Positions 49,025 through 57,010 of a stretch of 64,000 nucleotides of DNA are shown piece after piece. The stretch lies in contig NZ_JAUSVB010000002.1 in NCBI RefSeq assembly GCF_030814415.1, positions 1,054,001-1,118,000 on the forward strand, in the 5' to 3' direction. A program made the translations under genes and the position numbers. Numbering within the stretch: position 1 is the first letter of the stretch; every line of letters starts with the position of its first letter. Source of the DNA: Cellulomonas humilata. GTDB lineage: Bacteria > Actinomycetota > Actinomycetes > Actinomycetales > Cellulomonadaceae. The notes below the pieces were generated by a model. It worked only from the letters and a program-made list of their open reading frames with translations. It was not told the DNA's origin and made no database searches.

Positions 49025-49594
49025 GTGAGCGCGACACCCGATCCGACCGACGCGGTCGTCCGAGGTGCACGGATCGCCGTGGACGTCGGGACGGTCCGCG
49101 TCGGGCTCGCCAGCAGCGACCCGGACGGCCTGATCGCCACTCCCGTGGCCACCCTCGCGCGCGCGACCAGCAAGAAGGGGCACCTGCCCACAGACATCGC
49201 ACAGGTGGTGCGCGAGGTGCAGGAACGCCGTGTGGGTGTTGTGTACGTCGGGCTGCCGGTCCACATGTCGGGGGCCGAAGGTTCCGCATCCGACGCCGCG
49301 CGCGCGTACGCTGTCCAACTGGCGCAGGCCATCGCACCGGTGACGGTGCGGTTGGTCGACGAGCGGATGAGCACGGTGTCCGCCCATCACGCGCTGCAGG
49401 CGTCCGGCCGATCCGGGCGCCGCCACCGGCAGGTCGTCGACCAGGCGGCCGCGGTGGTGATCTTGCAGTCCGCGCTGGACGCGGAGCGTGCGTCGGGGCG
49501 ACGTCCCGGTGAGCGGGTCGCGTTCGACCCAGCGAAGCACTCTCCAGTGGCGCGCGGGGGGGCTGCGGGCGACGCACGGACGACGGTGGAGTGA
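49025..49594 (+). CDS. ruvX: Holliday junction resolvase-like protein RuvX (YqgF)
   Basis: A 189-residue RNase H-fold nuclease of the YqgF family, involved in 16S rRNA processing or junction resolution. Seen: ARIAVDVGTVRVGLASSDPD, VVYVGLPVHMSGAEGSAS, VRLVDERMSTVSAHHAL and VDQAAAVVILQSALD; all acidic residues are present. GTG start one base after the alaS stop. Conserved alaS-ruvX-mltG-aroE order. Confidence 0.95.
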   Translation: MSATPDPTDAVVRGARIAVDVGTVRVGLASSDPDGLIATPVATLARATSKKGHLPTDIAQVVREVQERRVGVVYVGLPVHMSGAEGSASDAARAYAVQLAQAIAPVTVRLVDERMSTVSAHHALQASGRSGRRHRQVVDQAAAVVILQSALDAERASGRRPGERVAFDPAKHSPVARGGAAGDARTTVE

Positions 49595-49652
49595 CGCGCA
49601 CGTGACCAAGAGCCAGACCGAGTGGTGGGCCCCTGTAGAGCGGAGTGACGAG

Positions 49653-50801
49653 GTGAGCGACCTGTTCGGTGGTGACACCCGTGTCGCCCCTGTCGAGCAC
49701 AAGCCCTCCCGCTCCCGCGGCCGAGCCAAGGAGCAGCGCGAGCGCAAGCGCCGTCGGCGCCGCTCGATCTGGGTGCTCATCGTCGCGACCCTCATGGTCG
49801 CCGGTGCCGCCTACGTCGTCGTCGAGCTCATGGGCGGCATGTTCCAGGGCGGCGCCGGGTCGGACTCCGGCGTCGAGGACTACTCCGGCGTCGGGCACGG
49901 CTCCGTCGAGGTCGTGATCAAGCCGGGCGACACCGGCGCCGACATGGCGGCCACGTTGGTCGACGCCGGCGTCGTCGCGACCGCGAAGGCGTTCAACGAG
50001 GCGTTCGCCGCCAACCCGCAGGCCGCCTCGATCCAGCCGGGCACCTACAACATGCTGCTCGAGATGCCCGCCTCCGACGCCGTCATCGCGCTGCTGAACC
50101 CGTCGAGCCGCGTGTCCTTCAGTCTCGGCATCCCCGAGGGGCTCACCGTGAGCCAGATCGCCACGAAGATCAGCGAGAAGCTGGCCATCCCGATCGAGGA
50201 CGTCAACGCGGCGCTCGCCGACCCGGTCGCCATCGGGCTCCCGGCCGAGGCCAACGGCAACGCGGAGGGCTGGCTGTTCCCCGCGACGTACGACATCGAG
50301 CCGAACGCCACGCCGGCCAGCGTGCTGGCGCAGATGACCGCGCAGACGGTCGCCGTCCTCACGCAGAAGGGCGTCCCGCAGGACCAGTGGGCGACCGTGC
50401 TGAACAAGGCGTCGCTGGTCGAGCGCGAGGCGCGGCTGGCCGAGGACCGGCCCAAGGTGGCCCGCGCGATCGAGAACCGGCTCGCCAAGGAGCTGACGCT
50501 CGACATCGACTCGTCGGTGGCCTACGGCCTCGGCAAGCCGGGGACGGGTCTGACCACGGCGGACACGCAGGACCCCAACAACGCCTACAACACGTACAAG
50601 CACCTGGGCCTGCCCCCGACACCGATCGCCTCGCCCGGTGCCGCCTCGATCGACGCGGTCCTGGCTCCGGCCGAAGGGGACTGGCTCTTCTGGGTGACCG
50701 TCAACCTCGACACGGGCGAGACGCTCTTCGCCTCGACGTACGACGAGCACCTGGCGAACGTCGAGCTGCTGCGAGCCTGGCAGGCGGAGAACAGCAAGTG
50801 A
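49653..50801 (+). CDS. mltG: Endolytic murein transglycosylase MltG (YceG-like)
   Basis: Cuts nascent peptidoglycan strands at the membrane. 382 residues. N-terminal cytoplasmic basic tail (RGRAKEQRERKRRRRR), one membrane segment (IWVLIVATLMVAGAAYVVVEL), LysM-like subdomain, then the catalytic YceG domain with WLFPATYDIEP, ASLVEREARLAEDRPKVA (catalytic Glu in the SLVERE motif) and YNTYKHLGLPPTPIASPG. The GTG at 49653 has GGAG seven bases upstream; a GTG at 49602 is possible but the added codons have poor third-position GC. aroE overlaps by four bases. Confidence 0.94.
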   Translation: MSDLFGGDTRVAPVEHKPSRSRGRAKEQRERKRRRRRSIWVLIVATLMVAGAAYVVVELMGGMFQGGAGSDSGVEDYSGVGHGSVEVVIKPGDTGADMAATLVDAGVVATAKAFNEAFAANPQAASIQPGTYNMLLEMPASDAVIALLNPSSRVSFSLGIPEGLTVSQIATKISEKLAIPIEDVNAALADPVAIGLPAEANGNAEGWLFPATYDIEPNATPASVLAQMTAQTVAVLTQKGVPQDQWATVLNKASLVEREARLAEDRPKVARAIENRLAKELTLDIDSSVAYGLGKPGTGLTTADTQDPNNAYNTYKHLGLPPTPIASPGAASIDAVLAPAEGDWLFWVTVNLDTGETLFASTYDEHLANVELLRAWQAENSK

Positions 50802-51616
50802 CGGCTGCCGCCCGACGGGCGGCGGTGCTCGGGCACCCGGTGGCGCACTCGCTGTCGCCGGCGCTGCACCGTGCCGCCTACGCCGCGCTCGGCCTCTCGG
50901 GCTGGCGCTACGACGCCGTCGACGTCACGGAGGAAGGGCTCGCGTCGTTCGTCGCAGGCCTGGACGACTCCTGGGCCGGGCTCAGCCTGACCATGCCGCT
51001 CAAGCAGACGATCATCCCGTTGCTGGACCACGTCGAGCCGCTGGCCGAGGTCGTCGGAGCGGTCAACACCGTCCTGTTCCAGGGGCGCACGCTCGTCGGC
51101 GCGAACACCGACGTGCACGGCATCGTCGCGGCGCTCGGGCTCGACGGTCCGATCGCGAGCGCGGCCGTGCTGGGCGCCGGCGCCACCGCGTCGTCGACCC
51201 TCGCGGCGCTCGCGCAGCTGGGCTGCACCTCGCCCGTCGTGTACGTGCGGGCCGTCGCCCGCGCGGGAGGCCTCATGCGCGCTGCGCACCGGATGGGCGT
51301 CACCCCGGTCTACCGCACGCTCGACGAGGCGCCGGCGGAGATCGGCCGCGCGGACGTCGTCGTCTCGACGCTCCCACCGCACGCCGCGGACCCGCTCGCG
51401 GACCGGCTCATGGCGGTCGAGGGTGTGCTCCTCGACGTCGCGTACGACCCGCGTCCGACCGCGCTGTCGGTCGCCTGGGCCGCCGCCGGGGGAGCGGTCG
51501 TCGGCGGTGAGCAGATGCTGCTGCACCAGGCCGCCGAGCAGGTCCGGCTCATGACGGGGCACCCCGCACCGCTCGCCGCGATGTCGGCCGCGCTCGAGGA
51601 CAAACTGACCGCCTGA
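50798..51616 (+). CDS. aroE: Shikimate dehydrogenase
   Basis: Reduces 3-dehydroshikimate to shikimate with NADPH. 272 residues. Seen: LGHPVAHSLSPALHRAAY (substrate Ser pair), TMPLKQTIIP (catalytic Lys), GANTDVHGIV (catalytic Asp), the nucleotide-binding loop VLGAGATASSTLAAL and GGEQMLLHQAAEQVRLMTG. GTG overlaps the mltG stop (GTGA). It ends the alaS-aroE series; the pilus locus begins 90 bases later. Confidence 0.96.
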   Translation: MTAAARRAAVLGHPVAHSLSPALHRAAYAALGLSGWRYDAVDVTEEGLASFVAGLDDSWAGLSLTMPLKQTIIPLLDHVEPLAEVVGAVNTVLFQGRTLVGANTDVHGIVAALGLDGPIASAAVLGAGATASSTLAALAQLGCTSPVVYVRAVARAGGLMRAAHRMGVTPVYRTLDEAPAEIGRADVVVSTLPPHAADPLADRLMAVEGVLLDVAYDPRPTALSVAWAAAGGAVVGGEQMLLHQAAEQVRLMTGHPAPLAAMSAALEDKLTA

Positions 51617-51621
51617 GGGAC

Positions 51622-51648
51622 TCACCCCGGTCGCTCTTCCTGCCGATT
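51622..51648 (+). promoter_or_regulatory. Sigma-28 (FliA/WhiG)-like promoter before pilB
   Basis: TCAC-N16-GCCGATT lies 58 bases before the pilB GTG. Same element and same spacing as before pilT, pilA and pilM; resembles the FliA/WhiG consensus TAAA-N15-GCCGATAA. Confidence 0.55.
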
Positions 51649-51706
51649 GATCCGGAGAGATACCGCGCGGCCCGAACTCGGCTGCCGGTCGACCGGAGGG
51701 ACGCGC

Positions 51707-53383
51707 GTGAAGCAGCTCGGGGAGATCCTGCTCGATGACGGTCTGGTCACGGAGGCGCAGCTTCTCGCGGCGCTCGACGAGACCATGGCCCGAGGTTCGT
51801 CGCTGGGCCGCACGCTGGTCGAGCTCGGGGTACTGACCGAGGGACAGCTGGTCAAGGCGCTCGCCAACCAGGTGGGCATGAACTTCGTCGACCTCGACGA
51901 GTTCCCGGTCGACCGTGCGGCTGTCTCCCTGGTCCCGTCGGCGCTCTGCCGGAGGTACACCGTGCTCCCGGTCGCCGTCGAGGGCGGCTCGATCGTGCTC
52001 GCGACGTCCGACCCCGGCAACGTGATGGCCGTCGACGACGTGCGCAGCGTGTCGGGCAAGCCGGTGGTCCCCGTGATCGCCACGCACGACAACCTCCTGC
52101 GCGCCATCGACCGGTTCTGCCGCGCCGACGACGAGATGGAGGACCTGACGACGGCCTTCGGCGAGCAGAACGCCGAGCCTGAGCAGGACCTGTCCAAGCT
52201 CGGCGAGATGTCGGTCGACGACGACGCGCCGATCGTCCGCTACGTGAACCTGCTGGTCACGCAGGCGATCACCGACCGCGCCTCGGACATCCACATCGAG
52301 CCGGCCGAGCACGACCTGCGCGTGCGGTACCGCATCGACGGCGTGCTGCACGAGACGCAGCGCTCGCCCAAGCAGATCCAGCAGGGTGTCATCAGCCGCG
52401 TCAAGATCATGAGCGACATCGACATCGCCGAGCGGCGCAAGCCTCAGGACGGCCGCATGTCCGTGGTGCACAACGGTCGCAAGATCGACCTCCGCGTGGC
52501 CACGCTGCCGACCGTGTGGGGCGAGAAGATCGTCATGCGCATCCTCGACAACTCGACCGCGAGCCTCGACCTGCGGGACCTGTCGTTCCTCGACGACAAC
52601 TACGAGACGTACAAGGAGTCGTACACCAAGCCGTACGGGATGATCCTGGTGACAGGCCCGACCGGTTCGGGGAAGTCGACCACCCTGTACGCGACCCTCA
52701 ACGCGGTGTCGAAGCCGGAGATCAACGTGATCACCGTCGAGGACCCGGTGGAGTACCGGCTGCCCGGCATCAACCAGGTCCAGGTGAACCCCAAGGCCGG
52801 TCTCACGTTTGCAGGCGCGCTGCGCTCGATCCTGCGGTCCGACCCGGACGTGGTGCTCCTCGGTGAGATCCGCGACCACGAGACCGCGCAGATCGCGATC
52901 GAGGCGGCTCTCACCGGCCACCTCGTCCTGTCTACCCTGCACACCAACGACGCGCCGTCCGCGATCACGCGTCTGACCGAGATGGGCATCGAGCCGTTCC
53001 TCGTCGGCTCCGCCCTCGACGCGGTGGTGGCCCAGCGCCTCGCGCGGCGACTCTGCGGCAAGTGCAAGGTGCCGTACCGCCCGTCGCCCGAGGAGATGGC
53101 CGCGGCACGGTTCCCGTGGATGCCCGGCGAGCCTCTCCCGGAGCTCTTCAAGCCCGGTGGCTGCGTCGCGTGCTCCAGGACCGGCTACCGCGGGCGTCTC
53201 GCGCTGCACGAGGTCATGCGCGTGACGGAAGACATCGAGCGCCACGCCGTCGCGCACTCGTCGAGCGCGGACATCGCCGCGACGGCCATCTCCCAGGGCA
53301 TGATCCCGCTGCGGAGCGACGGCTGGCACAAGGTCGCGTTGGGTCAGACGTCGATCGAGGAGATCATGCGCGTCGTCGCGTGA
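51707..53383 (+). CDS. pilB: Type IV pilus assembly ATPase PilB with MshEN domain
   Basis: Cytoplasmic hexameric motor that powers pilus extension. 558 residues. Residues 1-150 are an MshEN domain, with two copies of the nucleotide-binding pattern (KQLGEILLDDGLVTEAQL and GRTLVELGVLTEGQLVKAL); in MshE such motifs bind cyclic di-GMP. Then the GspE/PilB ATPase with Walker A GPTGSGKSTT near residue 320, Asp box EDPVEYRLPGINQVQVN, Walker B LLGEIRDHETAQIA, His box STLHTNDAPSAITRL and a tetracysteine zinc site (CGKC near 450, CVAC near 485). GTG with GGAGGG upstream. Confidence 0.96.
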   Translation: MKQLGEILLDDGLVTEAQLLAALDETMARGSSLGRTLVELGVLTEGQLVKALANQVGMNFVDLDEFPVDRAAVSLVPSALCRRYTVLPVAVEGGSIVLATSDPGNVMAVDDVRSVSGKPVVPVIATHDNLLRAIDRFCRADDEMEDLTTAFGEQNAEPEQDLSKLGEMSVDDDAPIVRYVNLLVTQAITDRASDIHIEPAEHDLRVRYRIDGVLHETQRSPKQIQQGVISRVKIMSDIDIAERRKPQDGRMSVVHNGRKIDLRVATLPTVWGEKIVMRILDNSTASLDLRDLSFLDDNYETYKESYTKPYGMILVTGPTGSGKSTTLYATLNAVSKPEINVITVEDPVEYRLPGINQVQVNPKAGLTFAGALRSILRSDPDVVLLGEIRDHETAQIAIEAALTGHLVLSTLHTNDAPSAITRLTEMGIEPFLVGSALDAVVAQRLARRLCGKCKVPYRPSPEEMAAARFPWMPGEPLPELFKPGGCVACSRTGYRGRLALHEVMRVTEDIERHAVAHSSSADIAATAISQGMIPLRSDGWHKVALGQTSIEEIMRVVA

Positions 53384-53390
53384 CGTGCAC

Positions 53391-53417
53391 TCAAGTCGGA
53401 CGGTCCATCCGCCGATG
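53391..53417 (+). promoter_or_regulatory. Sigma-28 (FliA/WhiG)-like promoter before pilT
   Basis: TCAA-N16-GCCGATG, preceded by C and followed by A (CTCAAGTC ... GCCGATGA), lies 83 bases before the pilT GTG. This is the best match to the FliA/WhiG class of the four in the locus. Confidence 0.65.
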
Positions 53418-53500
53418 ACACCCGAGATACCGAGCTGCTGCTCCCCGGGCGCTGTCCGGGACTGCGAACGAACGCGGTACGACTACGTGGAGGCTGTGAC

Positions 53501-55072
53501 GTGACCGAGTCCTACTCAACCGGCCGGGGTGAGCCCACCCGTCCGTTGCCGCCCTACCGTACGGTCGGCCCCCAGGCCGGCGCTCCTCCGGTCTACTCGC
53601 CGGTGCCATCGCTGAGCTCGAATGCGCCGGACGGCGCCCGTGGCGTCACCGCGCAGTCGTTCACCCCCGTGCCGCCCCCGGCGGGCGGGGCACCGACGTT
53701 CCACCCGGCCGGTCCGGGTCCCGCTCCGGTGCCCCAGTTCGCGCCCCCGGCGGCGCCGGCAGGTCCCGGTCAGCCCGCGTACTACGTCCCCGCCCAGTCC
53801 GGCCCTCCTGTGCCTCCGCCGGCCGCGGCGCCCGCTCCCGAGGCGCCGCGTGCAGCAGCCCCCGCGCGAGCCGCCGCACCCGCTCGCGACCGCGCTGCGC
53901 GGTCCGGTCTGGGCCAGGAGTCGCAGGACGGTGACATCCAGCTCGACAGCGCGCTGATCGCGATGATCGACGCCGGCGCGTCCGACCTGCACCTCACGGT
54001 CGGTTCTCCGCCCATGATCCGCTCGCACGGTGCGCTCAAGGCGCTGGACGGGTTCGAGAGCATCCGGCCCGACGGCCTGCGCCGCAGCATCTACTCCATC
54101 CTCACGCAGCGTCAGCGGGAGACGTTCGAGGCCAACCTCGAGCTGGACTTCGCCTACGCCGTGCGTGGCAAGGCCCGGTTCCGGGTGAACCTCTACCAGC
54201 AGCGCGAGTCGATCGGCGCTGCTTTCCGAGTGATCCCGTACGAGATCAAGCCGCTCGAGGACCTCGGCGTCCCGCCGGTCGTGTCCAGCTTCGCCGGGCT
54301 GCCTCGCGGGCTGGTCCTGGTCACCGGCCCCACGGGTTCGGGCAAGTCGACCACGCTCGCGGCGATCATCGACCTGGCGAACCGCAGCCGTGCGGACCAC
54401 ATCATGACGGTCGAGGACCCCATCGAGTTCCTGCACCGGCACAAGAAGTCGCTCATCAACCAGCGTGAGGTCGGCGCGGACACGCACTCGTTCGCGAACG
54501 CCCTCAAGCACGTGCTCCGGCAGGACCCCGACATCATCCTCGTCGGCGAGATGCGTGACCTGGAGACCATCTCCGTCGCGCTGACCGCTGCCGAGACCGG
54601 TCACCTGGTCTTCGCGACCCTGCACACCCAGGACGCCGCCCAGACGATCGACCGCGTCATCGACGTGTTCCCCGCCGAGCAGCAGAGCCAGGTGCGCACC
54701 CAGCTCGCCTCTGCCATCCAGGGCGTCGTCTGCCAGACGCTCTGCAAGAAGGCGAACGGCACCGGACGCGCCGTCGCGACCGAGGTGATGGTGGCGACGC
54801 CCGCCATCCGCAACCTCATCCGCGAGGGCAAGACGCACCAGATCTACTCCGCCATGCAGGCGGGCGCGGACCACGGGATGTACACCATGGACCAGCACCT
54901 GGCCGACCTGGTCAAGAAGGGCACGATCACGTACGAGGTCGGCGTGGAGAAGTGCCACCACGTCGAGGACTTCAACAAGCTCGTCGGTCGGACCGCCCGC
55001 ACCAACCAGGGCGCGTCCACGTTGAACACGGGTGCGATGGGCTACTCGCCTGCCGGGAACGGGATGCGCTGA
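53501..55072 (+). CDS. pilT: Type IV pilus retraction ATPase PilT with Pro-rich N-terminal extension
   Basis: Hexameric motor that retracts pili. 523 residues against about 350 for typical PilT; the extra 140 residues at the N-terminus are a Pro/Ala/Gly-rich disordered tail (FTPVPPPAGGAP, PAPEAPRAAAPARAA). The core has IDAGASDLHLTVGSPPMIRS, Walker A GPTGSGKSTTLAA near residue 280, EDPIEFLHRHKKSLINQREVG, LVGEMRDLETISVAL and the PilT-specific AIRNLIREGKTHQIYSAMQAG. GTG with GGAGG eight bases upstream. pilC overlaps by one base. Confidence 0.96.
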   Translation: MTESYSTGRGEPTRPLPPYRTVGPQAGAPPVYSPVPSLSSNAPDGARGVTAQSFTPVPPPAGGAPTFHPAGPGPAPVPQFAPPAAPAGPGQPAYYVPAQSGPPVPPPAAAPAPEAPRAAAPARAAAPARDRAARSGLGQESQDGDIQLDSALIAMIDAGASDLHLTVGSPPMIRSHGALKALDGFESIRPDGLRRSIYSILTQRQRETFEANLELDFAYAVRGKARFRVNLYQQRESIGAAFRVIPYEIKPLEDLGVPPVVSSFAGLPRGLVLVTGPTGSGKSTTLAAIIDLANRSRADHIMTVEDPIEFLHRHKKSLINQREVGADTHSFANALKHVLRQDPDIILVGEMRDLETISVALTAAETGHLVFATLHTQDAAQTIDRVIDVFPAEQQSQVRTQLASAIQGVVCQTLCKKANGTGRAVATEVMVATPAIRNLIREGKTHQIYSAMQAGADHGMYTMDQHLADLVKKGTITYEVGVEKCHHVEDFNKLVGRTARTNQGASTLNTGAMGYSPAGNGMR

Positions 55073-56298
55073 TGGCAATCACCAGGACCTACGAGTACTC
55101 GCTCAGCGACAAGAACGGCAAGATCGTCAAGGGGCGCATCGACGCCCAGAACGAGGCGGCTGTCGCCAACCGGCTCCGTGCCATGGGTGTGGCGCCGCTG
55201 ACGATCAAGGAGGTCGTCGGCGGGGGACTGCAGACCGAGATCAACATCCCGGGCTTCTCCGACCGGGTGACCCTCAAGGACCTCGCGATCATGGCGCGCC
55301 AGATGGCGACCATGATCTCCGCCGGCCTGTCGCTGCTGCGGACGTTGTCGATCCTCGCGGAGCAGACGGAGAGCAAGCCGCTGGCGAAGGTCCTGGCGCA
55401 GACGCGCAACGACGTCGAGACGGGTGGGTCCCTCTCGGAGTCGCTCGGCCGGCACTCGCAGGTCTTCCCGCCGCTCATGATCAACATGATCAGGGCCGGC
55501 GAGGTCGGCGGCTTCCTCGAGAAGGCGCTCGTCTCGGTCGCCGAGAACTACGAGAACGAGGTCAAGCTGCGGGCGCAGATCAAGTCCGCGATGACGTACC
55601 CGGTCATGGTGTTCGGCATGGCGATCCTGGCCGTCGTCGGCATGCTGCTCTTCATCGTTCCCGTGTTCGAGAAGATGTTCACCGACCTGGGCGGGAAGCT
55701 CCCGTGGCCGACGCAGATCCTGGTGATGCTCTCCGGGGTGATGAAGTGGCTCGCGCCGCTCATGCTCGTCGTCTCCATCATCTTCGCCATCTGGTGGAAG
55801 CGGCACAAGAACGATCACGCGGTGCGCGCGTTCGTCCAGCCGCTGACCTTGCGCATCCCCATCTTCGGGCCGCTGTTCAAGAAGGTGGCCATCGCCCGGT
55901 TCACCCGGAACTTCGGCACGATGCTCGGCGCCGGTGTCCCGATCCTCCAAGCCCTGGACATCGTGGGGGAGACCAGCGGCAACTACGTCATCGAGCTGGC
56001 CGTGAAGGACGTCCAAGAGAGCGTGCGGACCGGGCAGTCGCTGTCCGCTCCGCTGGCGAACCACGCGGTGTTCCCACCGATGGTGGTGCAGATGATCTCC
56101 ACCGGTGAGGATGCCGGCGCCTTGGAGACCATGCTCGAGAAGATCTCCGAGTTCTACGACGAAGAGGTCGAGGCCACCACCGAGCAGCTCACGTCGTTGA
56201 TCGAGCCCCTCATGATCGCCATTCTCGGCACGATCATCGGCGGAATGATCATCGCGCTGTACATGCCGATCTTCTCGATCTTCGAGCTCGTCGGCTGA
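55072..56298 (+). CDS. pilC: Type IV pilus inner-membrane platform protein PilC
   Basis: Membrane platform on which PilB/PilT act. 408 residues with the duplicated GspF domain: first half MARQMATMISAGLSLLRTL ... GEVGGFLEKALVSVAENYE, second half FTRNFGTMLGAGVPILQALD ... TGEDAGALETMLEKISEFYD, and three membrane segments (AMTYPVMVFGMAILAVVGML, LMLVVSIIFAIW and the C-terminal IAILGTIIGGMIIALYMPIF). The ATG overlaps the pilT stop; the in-frame part upstream belongs to pilT. Confidence 0.96.
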   Translation: MAITRTYEYSLSDKNGKIVKGRIDAQNEAAVANRLRAMGVAPLTIKEVVGGGLQTEINIPGFSDRVTLKDLAIMARQMATMISAGLSLLRTLSILAEQTESKPLAKVLAQTRNDVETGGSLSESLGRHSQVFPPLMINMIRAGEVGGFLEKALVSVAENYENEVKLRAQIKSAMTYPVMVFGMAILAVVGMLLFIVPVFEKMFTDLGGKLPWPTQILVMLSGVMKWLAPLMLVVSIIFAIWWKRHKNDHAVRAFVQPLTLRIPIFGPLFKKVAIARFTRNFGTMLGAGVPILQALDIVGETSGNYVIELAVKDVQESVRTGQSLSAPLANHAVFPPMVVQMISTGEDAGALETMLEKISEFYDEEVEATTEQLTSLIEPLMIAILGTIIGGMIIALYMPIFSIFELVG

Positions 56299-56316
56299 CC
56301 GTCTTCCTGCACGTCG

Positions 56317-56347
56317 GCCCGGTGACCGGACATCTCGGTCACCGGGC
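56317..56347 (+). terminator. Hairpin terminator after pilC
   Basis: GCCCGGTGACCG pairs perfectly with CGGTCACCGGGC over a seven-base loop, 18 bases past the pilC stop. No T-run. It separates pilT-pilC from pilA, which has its own promoter. Confidence 0.65.
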
Positions 56348-56423
56348 TGACGCATGCCCGTGACCTGCGCAGGAGCCGACTGGTGCGAACGGGTGACATG
56401 GCCGAAGAGTTCCCGAAATTGCC

Positions 56424-56450
56424 TCAAGGGCACCCCGGACACTCCCGATG
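56424..56450 (+). promoter_or_regulatory. Sigma-28 (FliA/WhiG)-like promoter before pilA
   Basis: TCAA-N16-CCCGATG lies 67 bases before the pilA GTG, with the same spacing as the other three elements of the locus. Confidence 0.55.
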
Positions 56451-56517
56451 AACGTGACGCAGCACCGATTGCCGGGCGACCGGCACTGAACCCACGACAT
56501 CGAAAAGGGGCATCACC

Positions 56518-56916
56518 GTGATCGCTCGTATTCAGAAGACCATGGCCAAGCGCGCCGAGGGTGAGAAGGGCTTCACCCTCATCGAGCTCCTGGTCGTCAT
56601 CATCATCATCGGCATCCTCGCCGCGATCGCCATCCCGGCGTTCCTCAACCAGCGTGAGAAGGCCTGGGTCTCGCAGGCCGAGTCCGACCTGAAGAACGCC
56701 GCGATCGCCGCCGAGTCCTACGCGGTGGACCACAACGGCTCCTACACGGGCCTGACGCTCGCCCTCCTCGAGGCTGACGGCTTCAACTCGACGGCCGGCG
56801 TCGCCATGACGGTCACCCCCGCGGCCACGGGCCTCACGTACACGCTCACGGCGGACCACGCCAGCCTGACGCAGAACTACACGTACGACAGCTCCACTGG
56901 TGTCATCACCCCGTGA
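56518..56916 (+). CDS. pilA: Type IV major pilin PilA
   Basis: A 132-residue prepilin. Leader of 18 residues ending in KG, then the prepilin site G-FTLIELLVVIIIIGILA with the conserved Glu at +5, so it is cleaved and methylated by the prepilin peptidase. The mature protein is 114 residues, with no cysteine pair (no D-loop disulfide). Single-gene context between two hairpins, own promoter-like element, and GGGG ribosome site all suit a highly expressed major pilin. Three pseudopilin-like genes follow. Confidence 0.94.
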   Translation: MIARIQKTMAKRAEGEKGFTLIELLVVIIIIGILAAIAIPAFLNQREKAWVSQAESDLKNAAIAAESYAVDHNGSYTGLTLALLEADGFNSTAGVAMTVTPAATGLTYTLTADHASLTQNYTYDSSTGVITP

Positions 56917-56934
56917 TGACGACCCCGTAGTACC

Positions 56935-56972
56935 CCGGTGTGGGGCGTCGCTTCGGCGGCGCCCCACACCGG
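56935..56972 (+). terminator. Strong UUCG-capped hairpin after pilA
   Basis: A 17-bp stem (CCGGTGTGGGGCG ... CGCCCCACACCGG with a G-T pair inside) closed by a C(UUCG)G tetraloop, 18 bases past the pilA stop. It can act as a partial terminator that gives high pilA and lower minor-pilin expression, or protect the pilA 3' end. Confidence 0.8.
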
Positions 56973-57010
56973 CGCAGTACCCCGTAGGCACAGATGAGAG
57001 GAGCACCGCC

